Source: a bacterium
GTDB taxonomy: Bacteria; Spirochaetota; UBA4802; UBA5550
Assembly: GCA_024224995.1 (NCBI GenBank)
Contig: JAAENB010000241.1
Span: forward strand, 1-46,533
DNA length: 46,533 nucleotides
Direction of reading: 5' to 3'
Shown here: piece by piece, positions 31,037 through 41,165 of the stretch
How positions within the stretch are numbered: position 1 is the first letter of the stretch
Layout of the letters: each line of letters opens with the position of its first letter
Made by a program: the position numbers and the translations under genes
The notes under the pieces: model-generated
Database searches by the model: none
Told to the model about the DNA's origin: nothing
Seen by the model: the letters and a program-made list of their open reading frames with translations, nothing else

Positions 31037-32602
31037 TTAGCTAATCCTCACCCCCTGCTTTTTAAGACGCTCCTGAACAGTGGAAATATTGACCCTTCTA
31101 CACGACACCTTATCTTTGATAGAAACAGCCGCAGCCACACCGGCACCCTGGCCCGTAACCATACAGCAAACCATCTGGCGGGTAGCGGTATGGGAAATTT
31201 TGTCACCAGCAACAGCACGGCCCGCGACCAGAAGATTCTCAACTTTTTCCGGAAGCATTATTCCATATGGAACCTGGAAATATCTGCCTGTAGTGGGCAG
31301 GTACAAAATATAATATCCGTCTAAAAACTCAGGGCAAATGCCGATTGAATCTTTGAATTTTGCCTGATTTTTAATATCATGTTCAGTAATATTGTAGGTC
31401 CCAATAATTTTTCTCGATTCTCGAATGCCCAGCTGCGTGTGAAAGTTGCGGATACGCGCGTCGGAAAAGCCGGTTTGATATTTGTTTAAAGCTTCCATGG
31501 CCAATACAGCCTGCCTTCGGCCTTCCATCTCCGCCCTGGTAAGATCGATTATATCGGTAGGATCGATATTGTCCATATGAACAGCATCCATTGAAAGAAT
31601 CTCTCCTTCACCGGTAAGGCCGTCCCACAAACCAACAATAGTCCAGTCTTTTTCAAGTAAGCCGGCCTTTTTAGCTTTTTCAAAAGGATCTTTGAGGATG
31701 GCACTGGCCGACATTTCATCTTCCTTCCCTGATGTCTTTAAGTTAAAGTCTTTCATTTTGCTGGTACTGAGCATGTTTGAAGACATAAAGGGGAGAACAC
31801 TAACACCGCTGCAGCTGAAATTTGTAGTCACACCATGAAGTTTGTCTTTGGGATCTTTCCGGTAATCCGCACCGGCAAAGTGGGCAACATCGGCATCACC
31901 AGTGGCATCGATAACACGTTTGGCAAGAATCGCCTGCCTGCCCGATTTACTTTCAGTAATAACACCTTCAATTGTGCTGCCGTTCATAATAGCGCCAACA
32001 GCCAGGCAATGAAGCACGGGAATAGTGCCGGACTCCAGGAGCATCGTGTCGGCAACATGTTTAAACATCTCAGTATCCAAAAGCTCATGGGTTGCTTTTC
32101 CATCTACCAGCAGCCCCTCTTTTTCAAGAATTCCCGTAACAAAGGGAATTTTTCTCATCATCTCAAAAGTATCAATACTTGCTCCCATTTCTTTTGCTTT
32201 TGTTTCAAATTCCGTACAAATGCCGCCCGCGTCAACAGTGTCGGCATAACGGTACCAGGCGATTGATCCCATATTTACCTGGGTAATAACACCGCCGAAA
32301 AAACCATACCGCTCTAAAAGAATTGTATTAACACCCTCTTTCGCGGCAGACAAAGCAGCGGCCAAACCCGATGGCCCGCTGCCAACAACCAGAACATCGG
32401 TTTCTGCCAGTACGGGGATTGATCTGGAATTTTCCCTGATCCGTTTCGTTGATTTTTCCGGCTTGGGCGGTTCAATAGCTCTGGCCTTCTCGGGAGTTGG
32501 TTTATTATCGTCCAGACCTAATACCAGTCCTGTTCCAACTGCGGCTGCCGATACCGCGGATACGGCAAGAAATTTTTTTCGTGATATTTTTTTATCTTTC
32601 AT
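31037..32602 (-). CDS. FAD-dependent oxidoreductase (FAD_oxidored type), exported
   Basis: The 521-residue protein has an N-terminal export signal with SRKKFLAVSAVSAAAVGTGL; the RK pair in place of RR is a weak Tat motif. The dinucleotide-binding motif VVGSGPSGLAAALSAAKEG lies at 72-90, followed by LLERYGFFGG, the pattern of FAD_oxidored (PF12831) proteins. The late LLVAGRAVAGD block and the AGADYRKD region support the assignment. It likely acts outside the cytoplasmic membrane. The electron partner and substrate cannot be read. It is divergent from the IDH gene. Confidence 0.88.
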   Translation of the reverse strand: MKDKKISRKKFLAVSAVSAAAVGTGLVLGLDDNKPTPEKARAIEPPKPEKSTKRIRENSRSIPVLAETDVLVVGSGPSGLAAALSAAKEGVNTILLERYGFFGGVITQVNMGSIAWYRYADTVDAGGICTEFETKAKEMGASIDTFEMMRKIPFVTGILEKEGLLVDGKATHELLDTEMFKHVADTMLLESGTIPVLHCLAVGAIMNGSTIEGVITESKSGRQAILAKRVIDATGDADVAHFAGADYRKDPKDKLHGVTTNFSCSGVSVLPFMSSNMLSTSKMKDFNLKTSGKEDEMSASAILKDPFEKAKKAGLLEKDWTIVGLWDGLTGEGEILSMDAVHMDNIDPTDIIDLTRAEMEGRRQAVLAMEALNKYQTGFSDARIRNFHTQLGIRESRKIIGTYNITEHDIKNQAKFKDSIGICPEFLDGYYILYLPTTGRYFQVPYGIMLPEKVENLLVAGRAVAGDKISHTATRQMVCCMVTGQGAGVAAAVSIKDKVSCRRVNISTVQERLKKQGVRIS

Positions 32603-32662
32603 GTAAACCCCGGTAATAAAATGTTTTTTGCAAAGGTAATCAATGGTTCAATTAACTTGTAA

Positions 32663-32679
32663 TACTCATCTGATGAGTA
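32663..32679. promoter_or_regulatory. 8-1-8 inverted repeat between divergent oxidoreductase and IDH genes
   Basis: TACTCATC and GATGAGTA flank a single T. It is 61 bp upstream of the oxidoreductase start (minus) and 212 bp upstream of the IDH start. Position between divergent genes and perfect symmetry suggest an operator, perhaps for the oxidoreductase; no regulator can be named. I see no gene in the rest of 32603-32890. Confidence 0.4.
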
Positions 32680-32890
32680 GTCAAGGCATCTTTCCAAAAT
32701 AATAAAAAATAAATATCACCTCGCAAGGAAATGCGACTATTATTTGATATATCCCCGTATTCAGGGCTCAATTATTAAATTAGTGTAAAATACTAGCTCA
32801 ATAGATCATTTATTTATAAAAAAACTTTACATAATATTTAAAACCTACACTTATATACTAAAAAACAATGAGATCATATAAGGAGATCAT

Positions 32891-35125
32891 ATGACCACCG
32901 CAAAAATAATCTACACAAAAACCGATGAAGCTCCCGCTCTCGCAACATATTCGCTGCTGCAAATTATTGAAGCCTATGTTAAGGGAACAGGAATAACCAT
33001 AGAGACAAAAGATATCTCACTTGCAGGCAGAATAATAGCTGCTTTTCCGGAAAATCTCACTGAAGATCAAAAAATATCAGATCATCTTACTGAATTAGGC
33101 GAACTGACCCTGAAACCGGAAGCTAATATCATAAAACTTCCGAATATAAGCGCGTCAATTCCACAGCTTAAGGCTGCTATAAAAGAACTTCAAAGCCAGG
33201 GGTATAACATCCCTGACTATCCTGAAGAGCCGGGGGATGATAAAGAAAAAGAGATACAGGCCCGTTACGCAAAGGTTCTTGGCAGCGCGGTAAACCCCGT
33301 ACTCAGGCAGGGCAACTCCGATCGCAGGGCTCCTTTATCCGTAAAGGAATACGCGAAAAAGTATCCCAAATCAATGGGGCTGCCATTACGTGAATGGAGT
33401 TCCGGTTCCAAATCTCATGTGGCTCATATGACAGGGGGGGATTTTTATGGAAATGAGAAGTCCATAGTGAGCGCGAAAGATGACATCTTGAAGGTTGAAT
33501 TTTCCGGAGCAGACGGCACATCAAAAACATTAAAAGATGGTAATGAGGTTCTTAAGGATGAGATAGTGAGTGGAACCTATATGAGCAAAAAGAGCTTAAG
33601 GAAATTTTTTGCTGAGCAGATAGAGGACGCGAAAAGCAAAGACCTGTTATTTTCTCTTCATATGAAAGCAACCATGATGAAGGTCTCTGATCCCGTAATA
33701 TTCGGTCATTGTGTCTCAGTTTATTATAAAGATGTTTTGGAAAAATATGAAGATGTTCTCAATGAAGTGGGTGTAAATGTAAATAATGGCATTGGCGATC
33801 TTTATTCCAAATTAGAGAAGCTGCCCGATGATAAGCGGAACGCTATAGAAAAGGATATTGAAACGCTGTATGAAAAACAGGCAGGATTGGCTATGGTTGA
33901 TTCTTCCAAAGGCATAACGAATCTTCATGTACCCAGTGATATAATAATTGACGCGTCCATGCCTGTTGTAGTAAGAGATGGCGGAAAGATGTGGGGAGCG
34001 GATGACCAGCTCCATGATGTAAAGGCTGTTATTCCGGATAGGTGTTATGCTGCTATGTACCATGAAGTTATTGAAAATTGCAAAGAGCATGGGGCATTTG
34101 ACAGGGCAGCACTTGGAACAGTTCCGAATGTTGGACTCATGGCACAGAAGGCAGAGGAATACGGCTCGCATCCCACAACATTTGAAGCACCGGGAAATGG
34201 AACCATTAAGATTGTTGACTCTTCAGGTGCTGTGTTAATGGAACATGACGTTGAAGAGAGCGATATCTGGCGAATGTCAAGAGTGAAGGATATCCCGGTT
34301 CAGGACTGGGTGAAGCTCGCGGTATCCAGAATGAAGGCAACGGGGGCTCCGGCAGTTTTCTGGCTTGATGAAAACCGGGCTCATGACGCGCAGCTGATAA
34401 AAAAGGTTAATATATATATTAAAGACCATGATACCGCGGGAATGGAATATCATATAATGGCGCCGGTAGACGCGATGAAATTCTCACTAGCCAGGATCAG
34501 GGATGGAAAGGATACCATCTCTGTTACCGGGAACGTGCTGCGGGATTATCTGACTGATTTATTTCCAATTATAGAATTAGGCACCAGTGCCAAGATGCTT
34601 TCGGTAGTTCCGCTCTTGAATGGCGGCGGATTATTTGAAACCGGGGCCGGCGGTTCCGCTCCAAAGCATGTACAGCAGTTTGTGAAAGAGGGCCATACCC
34701 GCTGGGATTCACTGGGTGAATACTCTGCTTTAACAGCATCATTTGAACATATTGCTGTTACTTGCGGTAATAAAAAAGCTGAAGTGTTAAAAGATACGCT
34801 TGATACGGCAATATCGGATTTTCTTGAAAATGAAAAATCACCTTCACGAAAGGCGGGTGAGCTGGATAATCGCGGCAGTAATTTTTACCTGGCTTTTTAT
34901 TGGGCTAAAGCCCTTGCTGAACAGACAGAGGACTCAGAATTAAAAGATCGTTTTAAAAATGTGGCCAGTGAACTTGAAAGCAATGAATCAAAGATAGTTG
35001 AAGAACTCAATTCTGCTCAAGGCAGGGCGGTTGATATGGGAGGATATTATCATCCTGATTCGAAAATACTGGAAAAAGAGATGCGGCCAAGCGCAGCTTT
35101 TAATGCTATTATTGATAGCATGTAA
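32891..35125 (+). CDS. icd: Isocitrate dehydrogenase (NADP+), monomeric type
   Basis: Converts isocitrate to 2-oxoglutarate and CO2 with NADPH formation in the TCA cycle. At 744 residues it fits the monomeric IDH family, not the 400-residue dimeric enzyme. Recognisable parts are the N-terminal [20 protein letters not shown], the substrate-binding blocks [17 protein letters not shown] and [17 protein letters not shown], and [14 protein letters not shown] [20 protein letters not shown] near the end. The ATG has a strong RBS (AAGGAG, 7 bp upstream). A strong terminator follows the stop. It is transcribed alone. Confidence 0.96.
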   Translation: MTTAKIIYTKTDEAPALATYSLLQIIEAYVKGTGITIETKDISLAGRIIAAFPENLTEDQKISDHLTELGELTLKPEANIIKLPNISASIPQLKAAIKELQSQGYNIPDYPEEPGDDKEKEIQARYAKVLGSAVNPVLRQGNSDRRAPLSVKEYAKKYPKSMGLPLREWSSGSKSHVAHMTGGDFYGNEKSIVSAKDDILKVEFSGADGTSKTLKDGNEVLKDEIVSGTYMSKKSLRKFFAEQIEDAKSKDLLFSLHMKATMMKVSDPVIFGHCVSVYYKDVLEKYEDVLNEVGVNVNNGIGDLYSKLEKLPDDKRNAIEKDIETLYEKQAGLAMVDSSKGITNLHVPSDIIIDASMPVVVRDGGKMWGADDQLHDVKAVIPDRCYAAMYHEVIENCKEHGAFDRAALGTVPNVGLMAQKAEEYGSHPTTFEAPGNGTIKIVDSSGAVLMEHDVEESDIWRMSRVKDIPVQDWVKLAVSRMKATGAPAVFWLDENRAHDAQLIKKVNIYIKDHDTAGMEYHIMAPVDAMKFSLARIRDGKDTISVTGNVLRDYLTDLFPIIELGTSAKMLSVVPLLNGGGLFETGAGGSAPKHVQQFVKEGHTRWDSLGEYSALTASFEHIAVTCGNKKAEVLKDTLDTAISDFLENEKSPSRKAGELDNRGSNFYLAFYWAKALAEQTEDSELKDRFKNVASELESNESKIVEELNSAQGRAVDMGGYYHPDSKILEKEMRPSAAFNAIIDSM

Positions 35126-35140
35126 GTAATCTGAAACCGG

Positions 35141-35173
35141 AAAAGCCCCGGGTATTTTTTGCCCGTGGCTTTT
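35141..35173 (+). terminator. Intrinsic terminator of the IDH gene
   Basis: AAAAGCCCCGGG pairs with CCCGTGGCTTTT with one mismatch around a TATTTTTTG loop, followed by TT. It lies 16 bp after the IDH stop and just before the next AraC gene start at 35189. Confidence 0.8.
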
Positions 35174-35188
35174 TAATGGTGATGAATC

Positions 35189-36088
35189 ATGGAAAACATA
35201 ACAAGAAAACATATACAATATAGATGGTATAAACCAAAAAATCCCATATTAAAACGATTAATAAAATATTTTTATTCAATAGAAAGTGATTCGATTATTC
35301 ATTTGAAGCATAAAATATTACCTACTCATGAAGTAAGAATTTCTTTTAACTTATCAGAGGATATAATAACTCATGAAATTAATAATGTTAAATATTCAAA
35401 TGGAATTTTTTCCAGCGGGATATGGAATCAACCTAAGTTGGTGAATCATAACTGTAAGCTAAATATAATAGGATTCACAATCTACCCTGGAGCAGCATAC
35501 TCATTATTAAAAATACCAATATCGGAATTTTTAAACAAAATAATCAATATGGATTGTCTCATAAAAGATTTTTCATTAGAAATAGCAGAAAAAACAGGTA
35601 AAATTGAATCAGCATCAAAAAAAATAAAAGTTATTGAAGAGGAATTAATCAAGATGATTGATCCTGATTATTTTGCAGGCAAAGAAATTTTTCATGCTAT
35701 GTCTTTGCTTGGTTCCAAAAATAAATTTATATCCATTAATCAATATTGCAATGAATTTGGTATTAATCAGCGCAGGCTTGAAAGAAATTTTAATAAATAC
35801 ATTGGAATGACTCCAAAACAATTCCAAAAATCGAACCGCTTTCAAAACATGATGGACAAGCTGATACTCAATAAATATCCCGATTTAATCGATCTGGCTT
35901 ACGATAGAGGTTACTATGATCAGGCCCATTTTATTCATGACTTTAAAACATATACTGGTGAATCACCCAAACAATTTATGCTACAGTATAAACACTTAAA
36001 TGATGGAATGAAAGATAAAAACGCGTCATTGGATATTGATCATTCTCTTAGTTTAAGCTCTAATTCAAATCTTTTTCTTTCAAATTAA
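35189..36088 (+). CDS. AraC-family transcriptional regulator
   Basis: The 299-residue protein has a roughly 110-residue N-terminal domain of the DUF6597 kind (LPTHEVRISFNLSED, SGIWNQPKL, GFTIYPGAAYSLLK). The C-terminal AraC HTH includes ISINQYCNEFGINQRRLERNFNKYIGMTPKQFQ and IDLAYDRGYYDQAHFIHDFKTYTGESPKQF. A Ser/Asn-rich tail follows. It starts 16 bp after the IDH terminator and about 94 bp before an acyltransferase-3 gene on the same strand, which may be its target. Confidence 0.88.
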   Translation: MENITRKHIQYRWYKPKNPILKRLIKYFYSIESDSIIHLKHKILPTHEVRISFNLSEDIITHEINNVKYSNGIFSSGIWNQPKLVNHNCKLNIIGFTIYPGAAYSLLKIPISEFLNKIINMDCLIKDFSLEIAEKTGKIESASKKIKVIEEELIKMIDPDYFAGKEIFHAMSLLGSKNKFISINQYCNEFGINQRRLERNFNKYIGMTPKQFQKSNRFQNMMDKLILNKYPDLIDLAYDRGYYDQAHFIHDFKTYTGESPKQFMLQYKHLNDGMKDKNASLDIDHSLSLSSNSNLFLSN

Positions 36089-36181
36089 CATATCTGCGTT
36101 GTCGAATTTTTACAATACCAATACATTTATTTCCTGTATATTTATTACACAAAGATTATTTTTTAGGAAAGGAAAATATAC

Positions 36182-37336
36182 ATGAAAAAGGAACGCTTAT
36201 ACTATATTGAAAATCTAAGAATATTTCTAATTATATTAGTGATATTACAACATGTAGTCAGGGCTTACGGTTCAGTGGTATGGTGGTTTGTTCGGGATGA
36301 CAGAGCACCGTTATTAGAACATTTTACTGCTGTTAATTCAAGTTTTTTTATGAGTTTCTTTTTTATAATCTCTTTTTATTTTATGCCGGTAAATTATGAT
36401 AAAAAGGGAGTGGTTTTGTTTCACCGAATGCGTTTTTTTAAATTATTTATACCATTGAACATTTATATTTTTGTAATAATGCCTCTTATGATGTATTTTA
36501 ACTACATTACTGTTAGAGTTTCTGAAACAATAGAATTTCCAAAATATTATTATTCAATATACCTGGGACTTGGCTCAACTCCATCGAATTGGAATGGACC
36601 GTCCTGGCCGGAAATAAATGCCGGACACCTCTGGTTTGTTGAGCACTTAATTATTTATGGAATACTGTATTCCCTATTCCGTTTTATAATGAAAAAGAAC
36701 CAAAAATTAAATATTCAGAGATTAAAATCATTGACCTTTCCGAGAAATTCAGTGATTCTTATATTTATATTAATCCTGAGTGCTATTACATTTTTAATTC
36801 GTTTACAATATCCTCTGTATAAATGGATTGGATTTTTAGAGTTTATTCAAATCGAATTCGCTCATTTTCCTTTTTATATTTCTATGTTTTTCCTGGGAAT
36901 CTGTGCTGCCCGGAATAATTGGTTTGAGCAAATACCGCGAAAGACAGGGAAATTATGGTTTACTATCGGAATTTTAGGAGCTGCCCTGGTTGCACTCCAG
37001 CCCTTAGACAGCAATTCATTTGGCGGTTGGTCGCTTATGGCTTTATTATACGCAGTATCTGAAACTTTTTCATGTATTGGGCTTATAATTGGATTATTAT
37101 ATTTTTTCCGTGAATATTGTAATAAGCAAGGGAATTTTCTTAAGTTACTATCTCACAATACATATATGGCTTATTTAATTCATATTCCAATCATTGCGTA
37201 TTTCCAATATTTAATATTACCTGCTGATTGGAATCCATATATAAAATTCTTTTTTCTTTCAATTGTATCATTACCGGTAGTTTACGGAACTGGTTACTTG
37301 CTTGGAAAATTGCCTTATGCAAAAAAATATCTTTAA
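36182..37336 (+). CDS. Acyltransferase family 3 (OpgC/OafA-like) membrane protein
   Basis: A 384-residue protein with about ten membrane helices. The start YYIENLRIFLIILVILQHVVRAYG is the family signature, with the His of LQHVV probably catalytic. A second loop GHLWFVEHLIIYG and the late LSHNTYMAYLIHIPIIAYFQY are typical. Members O-acylate sugars or lipids at the inner membrane. RBS AGGAAAGG is 7 bases upstream. The acceptor is unknown. The preceding AraC gene is a candidate regulator. Confidence 0.88.
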   Translation: MKKERLYYIENLRIFLIILVILQHVVRAYGSVVWWFVRDDRAPLLEHFTAVNSSFFMSFFFIISFYFMPVNYDKKGVVLFHRMRFFKLFIPLNIYIFVIMPLMMYFNYITVRVSETIEFPKYYYSIYLGLGSTPSNWNGPSWPEINAGHLWFVEHLIIYGILYSLFRFIMKKNQKLNIQRLKSLTFPRNSVILIFILILSAITFLIRLQYPLYKWIGFLEFIQIEFAHFPFYISMFFLGICAARNNWFEQIPRKTGKLWFTIGILGAALVALQPLDSNSFGGWSLMALLYAVSETFSCIGLIIGLLYFFREYCNKQGNFLKLLSHNTYMAYLIHIPIIAYFQYLILPADWNPYIKFFFLSIVSLPVVYGTGYLLGKLPYAKKYL

Positions 37337-37358
37337 TTTAATTTTCCAATGTCTCAAC

Positions 37359-37397
37359 AGGGAAACCGGAAAGCCCCGGATTGGGGCGGTGTTTCCT
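37359..37397 (+). terminator. Long hairpin between convergent genes
   Basis: An inverted repeat CAGGGAAACCG/CGGTGTTTCCTG encloses an inner stem GCCCC-GGATT-GGGGC. It lies 22 bp after the acyltransferase stop and between convergent genes, so it may terminate either transcript. The T-tract is short. Its right arm overlaps a flavodoxin remnant. Confidence 0.55.
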
Positions 37398-37432
37398 GTT
37401 TGGCTGTAAAATGTAATCAGTACTTTTCTCAT
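37388..37432 (-). pseudogene. 5' remnant of a flavodoxin gene
   Basis: On the minus strand ATG at 37432 starts MRKVLITFYSQTGNTA and then loses homology. The intact flavodoxin gene at 42133 starts MKKVLITFNSQTGNTA, and the DNA of the two (37388-37432 and 42089-42133) differs at only a few positions. The remnant ATG overlaps the stop of the kinase gene (ATGA). Only about 15 codons remain, fused to the long hairpin at 37359-37397. Confidence 0.75.
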
Positions 37433-38616
37433 TCTTTAAACTCAATTGCAATCTTTGCACCATCTTCATCATCATAGGTTTTGAGGGTTCCTTTTATTTG
37501 TTTTACTAAAATTGAAATGATGTTGTAACCATATGAATCATACGTTTTTTCATTAAAATCATCAAGAGATCCATATCCATTCTCATAAATAACCAATATA
37601 TAGTTACTATTTTGTAAACTCATTGAAATATGTATTGAACTTTCCTTTTCTTCTTTTGACGCGAGAATTAAAATATTTGATAAGAGCTCACCTGCAATCA
37701 TTCCTAGAGGAATAGCTTTTGTAATTGGTAAAACTATACCAACAGCATCAATAGAAATTTTTATTTTTTCATTCAGTATTATATATACGTTATATATAGA
37801 CCTCACAAGATTATGAAGGAATTCATTAAAATCTATTGTGGAAAGATTTTTTGATTCATACACTAAATTGTGTACTAAGGCCATAGAATGAATTCTTTGT
37901 TGTAACTCCTTTGCGACCATGAGGATTTTTTCGGGAGTATATTGATTTAGATCGTCTGTAAATTGAAGGCTTACCAGGCTATTTATCAGTTGCATGTTAT
38001 TTTTAACTCTATGATGGACTTCCCGGATCAATAGGTCTTTTTCCTTAAGTGCTAATAACAAACCTTCTTCAGCTTTTTTCCTGGCTGCAACCTCTGATTC
38101 CAGGTTGACATTTCTTTCTTCAAGCTCCAGCATTTTTTGCTCAAGTTTGTGAATTAAAACCTCATTGTATAGTTTTAAAACCACTTCTTCATTATCAATT
38201 TTTTGATTCTTTAATGAATGTGTTTCTTGATTCATCTTACTATAAATTCCATGAATTTCATTAATAAAATTTTCCGGCTCCATTGGCTTTGTCATGAATG
38301 CGTCTGCGCCTAAACTCATTGCAAGTTTTTTATCCTTCGGATCAGTATATGTGGCTGTGTAAATAATAAATGGTATTTCTTTAAATTTCATGTTATTTTT
38401 TACTTCCTGGCAAAACGTGAATCCGTCCATGACAGGCATCAGGATATCGGATACAATCATATCAATAGTATCAATGTTGAGTTTTTTAAGAGCCTCTTTA
38501 CCATTTTGTGCCTCTACAACATCATAACCATGACCTTTAAAAAGAGTACTCAATAAATATAGATTTTCTTCTATATCATCTACTATTAAAATACACTTCA
38601 TATCTATATTCCTCAC
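37429..38616 (-). CDS. Receiver-histidine kinase hybrid (HisKA_2 type)
   Basis: The 395-residue cytosolic protein has an N-terminal receiver (ILIVDDIEENLYLL, phospho-Asp in IVSDILMPVMDG, Lys in FMTKPM), a coiled-coil linker and a HisKA_2 dimerisation box EVHHRVKNNMQLINSL near 199-214. The ATPase domain is less well conserved: IYENGYGSLDD takes the place of the DNGxGxP box, so kinase activity is doubtful. It overlaps the upstream MASE1 kinase gene by 4 bp (minus strand), and the two probably form a relay. Both genes run into the flavodoxin remnant. Confidence 0.87.
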   Translation of the reverse strand: MRNIDMKCILIVDDIEENLYLLSTLFKGHGYDVVEAQNGKEALKKLNIDTIDMIVSDILMPVMDGFTFCQEVKNNMKFKEIPFIIYTATYTDPKDKKLAMSLGADAFMTKPMEPENFINEIHGIYSKMNQETHSLKNQKIDNEEVVLKLYNEVLIHKLEQKMLELEERNVNLESEVAARKKAEEGLLLALKEKDLLIREVHHRVKNNMQLINSLVSLQFTDDLNQYTPEKILMVAKELQQRIHSMALVHNLVYESKNLSTIDFNEFLHNLVRSIYNVYIILNEKIKISIDAVGIVLPITKAIPLGMIAGELLSNILILASKEEKESSIHISMSLQNSNYILVIYENGYGSLDDFNEKTYDSYGYNIISILVKQIKGTLKTYDDEDGAKIAIEFKE

Positions 38617-40373
38617 ATTTCTTTTAGAGGGAGAGTGAAAATAAATGTAGAGCCCTCTCCTATTTTGCTTTCAACCTCAATATGGCCGCCCAATAACTTT
38701 GCAAGTTTATCGCATATGGCCAATCCAAGTCCTGTTCCCTCAGTCCTGCGGGATATTCCGTTGTCGACCTGGTGAAAAGGCAAAAAAAGTTCTTTTATAT
38801 CTTTTTCTAATATACCTATTCCTGTATCAATTACTTTGAACTGAACTGCTGTTTTCTTGTTTTCAACAATAGAAATATTAAGAGTGATTTCTCCCTCATC
38901 AGTGAATTTAACCGCATTGGATAACAGGTTTAACAGAACCTGTTCTACCCGGCGTTGGTCACTTGTAATATTACCAATAGAATTTCTTATTTTTACGCTA
39001 ACAGAAAGTCCTTCTTTGTCGGCAGAAGGTTTAATTGCTTCAATGACTTTTTCAATTAATTCTTTAAGATTAAAAAGATCTAAGTCAATCTCTAATTGAC
39101 CAGCTTCAATTTTTGATATGTCAAGAACATCATTAATTAAAGACAATAAATGTTTTGAACTTTTTCTTACTATGCCGATTTGCTTTTTTTGTTCTTTATT
39201 TAATGGTCCGGATAATTCCTGGTCAAGAATGCCGGAAAGTCCAATAATCGAATTAAGAGGGGTTCTCAGCTCATGTGACATGGTTGCTAGAAAAGCTGAT
39301 TTAAGGCGGTCAGCAGCTTCAGCTTTTTCCTTTTCACGAGCCAGGGCAGTTTCAACCTTTTTCTGTTTTTCAAGTTGAGAACTCAATCGATTATTGGCTT
39401 TAATCAGTTCTGAGCTCCTCAACTCAACAATTTCTTCCAGATGCTCCTTGTAATGGTGAATTTCTTTTTTAGCTTTTCTTCTGGAAAACATAGTTACAGA
39501 AATACAAAGTGTGACAACAGACATTACCCCAACAAATGATTGAAGATATAACAAAGAGGAATATGCTGTAATATCAGTTGATGTGTTAAAAAGATCCGTA
39601 ATAAATATAATCGCGATTGAAGAAACCAGGAAAACAGCAAGAGCGGAGTAAAACCGGTCAAATCGTATTGCCAGCCACAATAATAGTGGAACAAGCAAAT
39701 ACTCAAGTTTTAGTTTATTATTGAATATTACTATAGACAATACTATTAAAACAATGAATATTACTGTTCCTTCAAATATTTTATTTGCCTTAATTCTGAT
39801 GAAAGCTTCTTTATTGAATAATACTATCAACGGAGAAACGATTAAAATGCCGGTAGCATCTCCCAGCCACCAGGTAAACCATAACCGGTAAAATAAAGAC
39901 CAGTCGTCGCCTAAAATACAATAACTTGAGACACCAATTGTTGCGCTTGCCATTGTACTGACAAGACTACCCAAAAAAATAAACATAAAAAGATTTTTTA
40001 TTTTGTTAAAAGGTCTATCTCTTTTGCTGAATCGTTTTATTAAATAAGTGCCCAGTACTGCTTCAAGCGTATTCCCAATTGCTGTTGTAAAAGATGCTGA
40101 AACAAAAAAGACCGGCGCAAGCCCACTGCTTTTTAGCGATAAAATATTTGCAGCAAAAGCTCCAATAAAAATGGCGGGACTTAGTCTGTACCCTTTGAGA
40201 ATGATTATACCCAGCGCGATTCCTGATGGCGGCCAAACTACAGTAGCATTACTGCTGCCAACTGCAAGACGCAATGACAATCTTGCGGTAATAAAATAAA
40301 CGGCAGTTGTCAATATAAAGAAAAATATATCATATGATGTTGAATTTTTTTTTTGTTGTGTGATTTCACTCAT
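38613..40373 (-). CDS. MASE1-domain sensor histidine kinase
   Basis: The 586-residue membrane kinase has a MASE1 region with about eight helices (residues 15-300), including RLSLRLAVGSSNATVVWPPSGIALG and FTWWLGDATGILIVSPLIVL. A coiled coil (about 305-360), HisKA box FLATMSHELRTPLNSIIGL and HATPase with NLLSNAVKFTDEGEI, VIDTGIGI and GTGLGLAICDKL follow. It has no C-terminal receiver; the receiver is supplied by the overlapping downstream gene. MASE1 ligands are unknown. Confidence 0.93.
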   Translation of the reverse strand: MSEITQQKKNSTSYDIFFFILTTAVYFITARLSLRLAVGSSNATVVWPPSGIALGIIILKGYRLSPAIFIGAFAANILSLKSSGLAPVFFVSASFTTAIGNTLEAVLGTYLIKRFSKRDRPFNKIKNLFMFIFLGSLVSTMASATIGVSSYCILGDDWSLFYRLWFTWWLGDATGILIVSPLIVLFNKEAFIRIKANKIFEGTVIFIVLIVLSIVIFNNKLKLEYLLVPLLLWLAIRFDRFYSALAVFLVSSIAIIFITDLFNTSTDITAYSSLLYLQSFVGVMSVVTLCISVTMFSRRKAKKEIHHYKEHLEEIVELRSSELIKANNRLSSQLEKQKKVETALAREKEKAEAADRLKSAFLATMSHELRTPLNSIIGLSGILDQELSGPLNKEQKKQIGIVRKSSKHLLSLINDVLDISKIEAGQLEIDLDLFNLKELIEKVIEAIKPSADKEGLSVSVKIRNSIGNITSDQRRVEQVLLNLLSNAVKFTDEGEITLNISIVENKKTAVQFKVIDTGIGILEKDIKELFLPFHQVDNGISRRTEGTGLGLAICDKLAKLLGGHIEVESKIGEGSTFIFTLPLKEM

Positions 40374-40500
40374 TTCAATCTCAGCTCAATGATATATTTT
40401 GAATGTAATTACTACATGTTAAATCAACTCTTTTATAAAGTAAAGTACAATTGTGTTACGGAGTTTAAAAAAAACTGTATTGAGAGAATAGGTTTTTTAA

Positions 40501-41165
40501 TTGACTTTTGTTCTTTTATATACTATTTCTAATAATTTTTCAGCACAGCTTTCAAAAAATCATACAAGAGTCACTGTTTGTATTTATGAAAATAGTCCTA
40601 AAATAATTATAAAAGACAACAAAGCTTCCGGGGTTTCATATTGATATTATTAAAGCAATTGCTAATACTGAAGGATGGGGTATAATATTTGAAATAGATA
40701 ACTGGGATGGTTGTTTGAAAAAATTATACTATTTTAATAATGAAAGTATCCTGGTTAATTGGGTAAGGATCAAAATTTGTCAGGTTACCACATACCTCGG
40801 TGGGTATATATATCACTGTATACCAGTGTTTCTGTTTTAGGTCTAATGAGGCAATAAATTTAGACAATATATTGGACGAAGTAATGAAATCGTTAGTTCC
40901 CCTGACAGCAAATAAAGGATTACAATTATCAATAGAGAAAGATCTAGCTGCCAATATTATTCATAATGATAAAAGAAGATTTAAACAGGTCCAACAACTT
41001 GATTCCGGATTATCACGTCAATATGAAGGAACCGGGCTTGGATTATCTATAAGCTCGAAAATTATCAAAATGATGGGAGGGAAAATTTGGATAGAAAGTG
41101 TTTATGGGCATGGATCAACCTTTAGCTTCACAATACCACTTAACCTGGAGAGAAATATACCATGA
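40501..41165 (+). pseudogene. Wrecked hybrid-type sensor kinase (SBP_bac_3 plus HATPase fragments)
   Basis: A TTG at 40501 begins a signal-like segment and HTRVTVCIYENSPKIIIKDNKASG. After a frameshift near 40633 it continues FHIDIIKAIANTEGWGIIFEIDNWDGCLKKL, the start of a periplasmic binding-protein (SBP_bac_3) sensor. The rest of that domain, any PAS domain and the HisKA box are lost. From about 40850 the HATPase resumes (NLDNILDEVMKSLVPLTANKGLQL), but after KRRFKQV it jumps to QQLDSGLSRQYEGTGLGLSI, so N-box and G1 are gone too. The final 80 residues are in frame and reach the receiver gene start by a 4-bp overlap. No functional kinase remains. Confidence 0.8.

Noticed and set aside
31007..31324. 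Plus-strand frames opposite the FAD oxidoreductase
   Set aside because: The opposite strand encodes a well-conserved protein; these frames have no motif or RBS.
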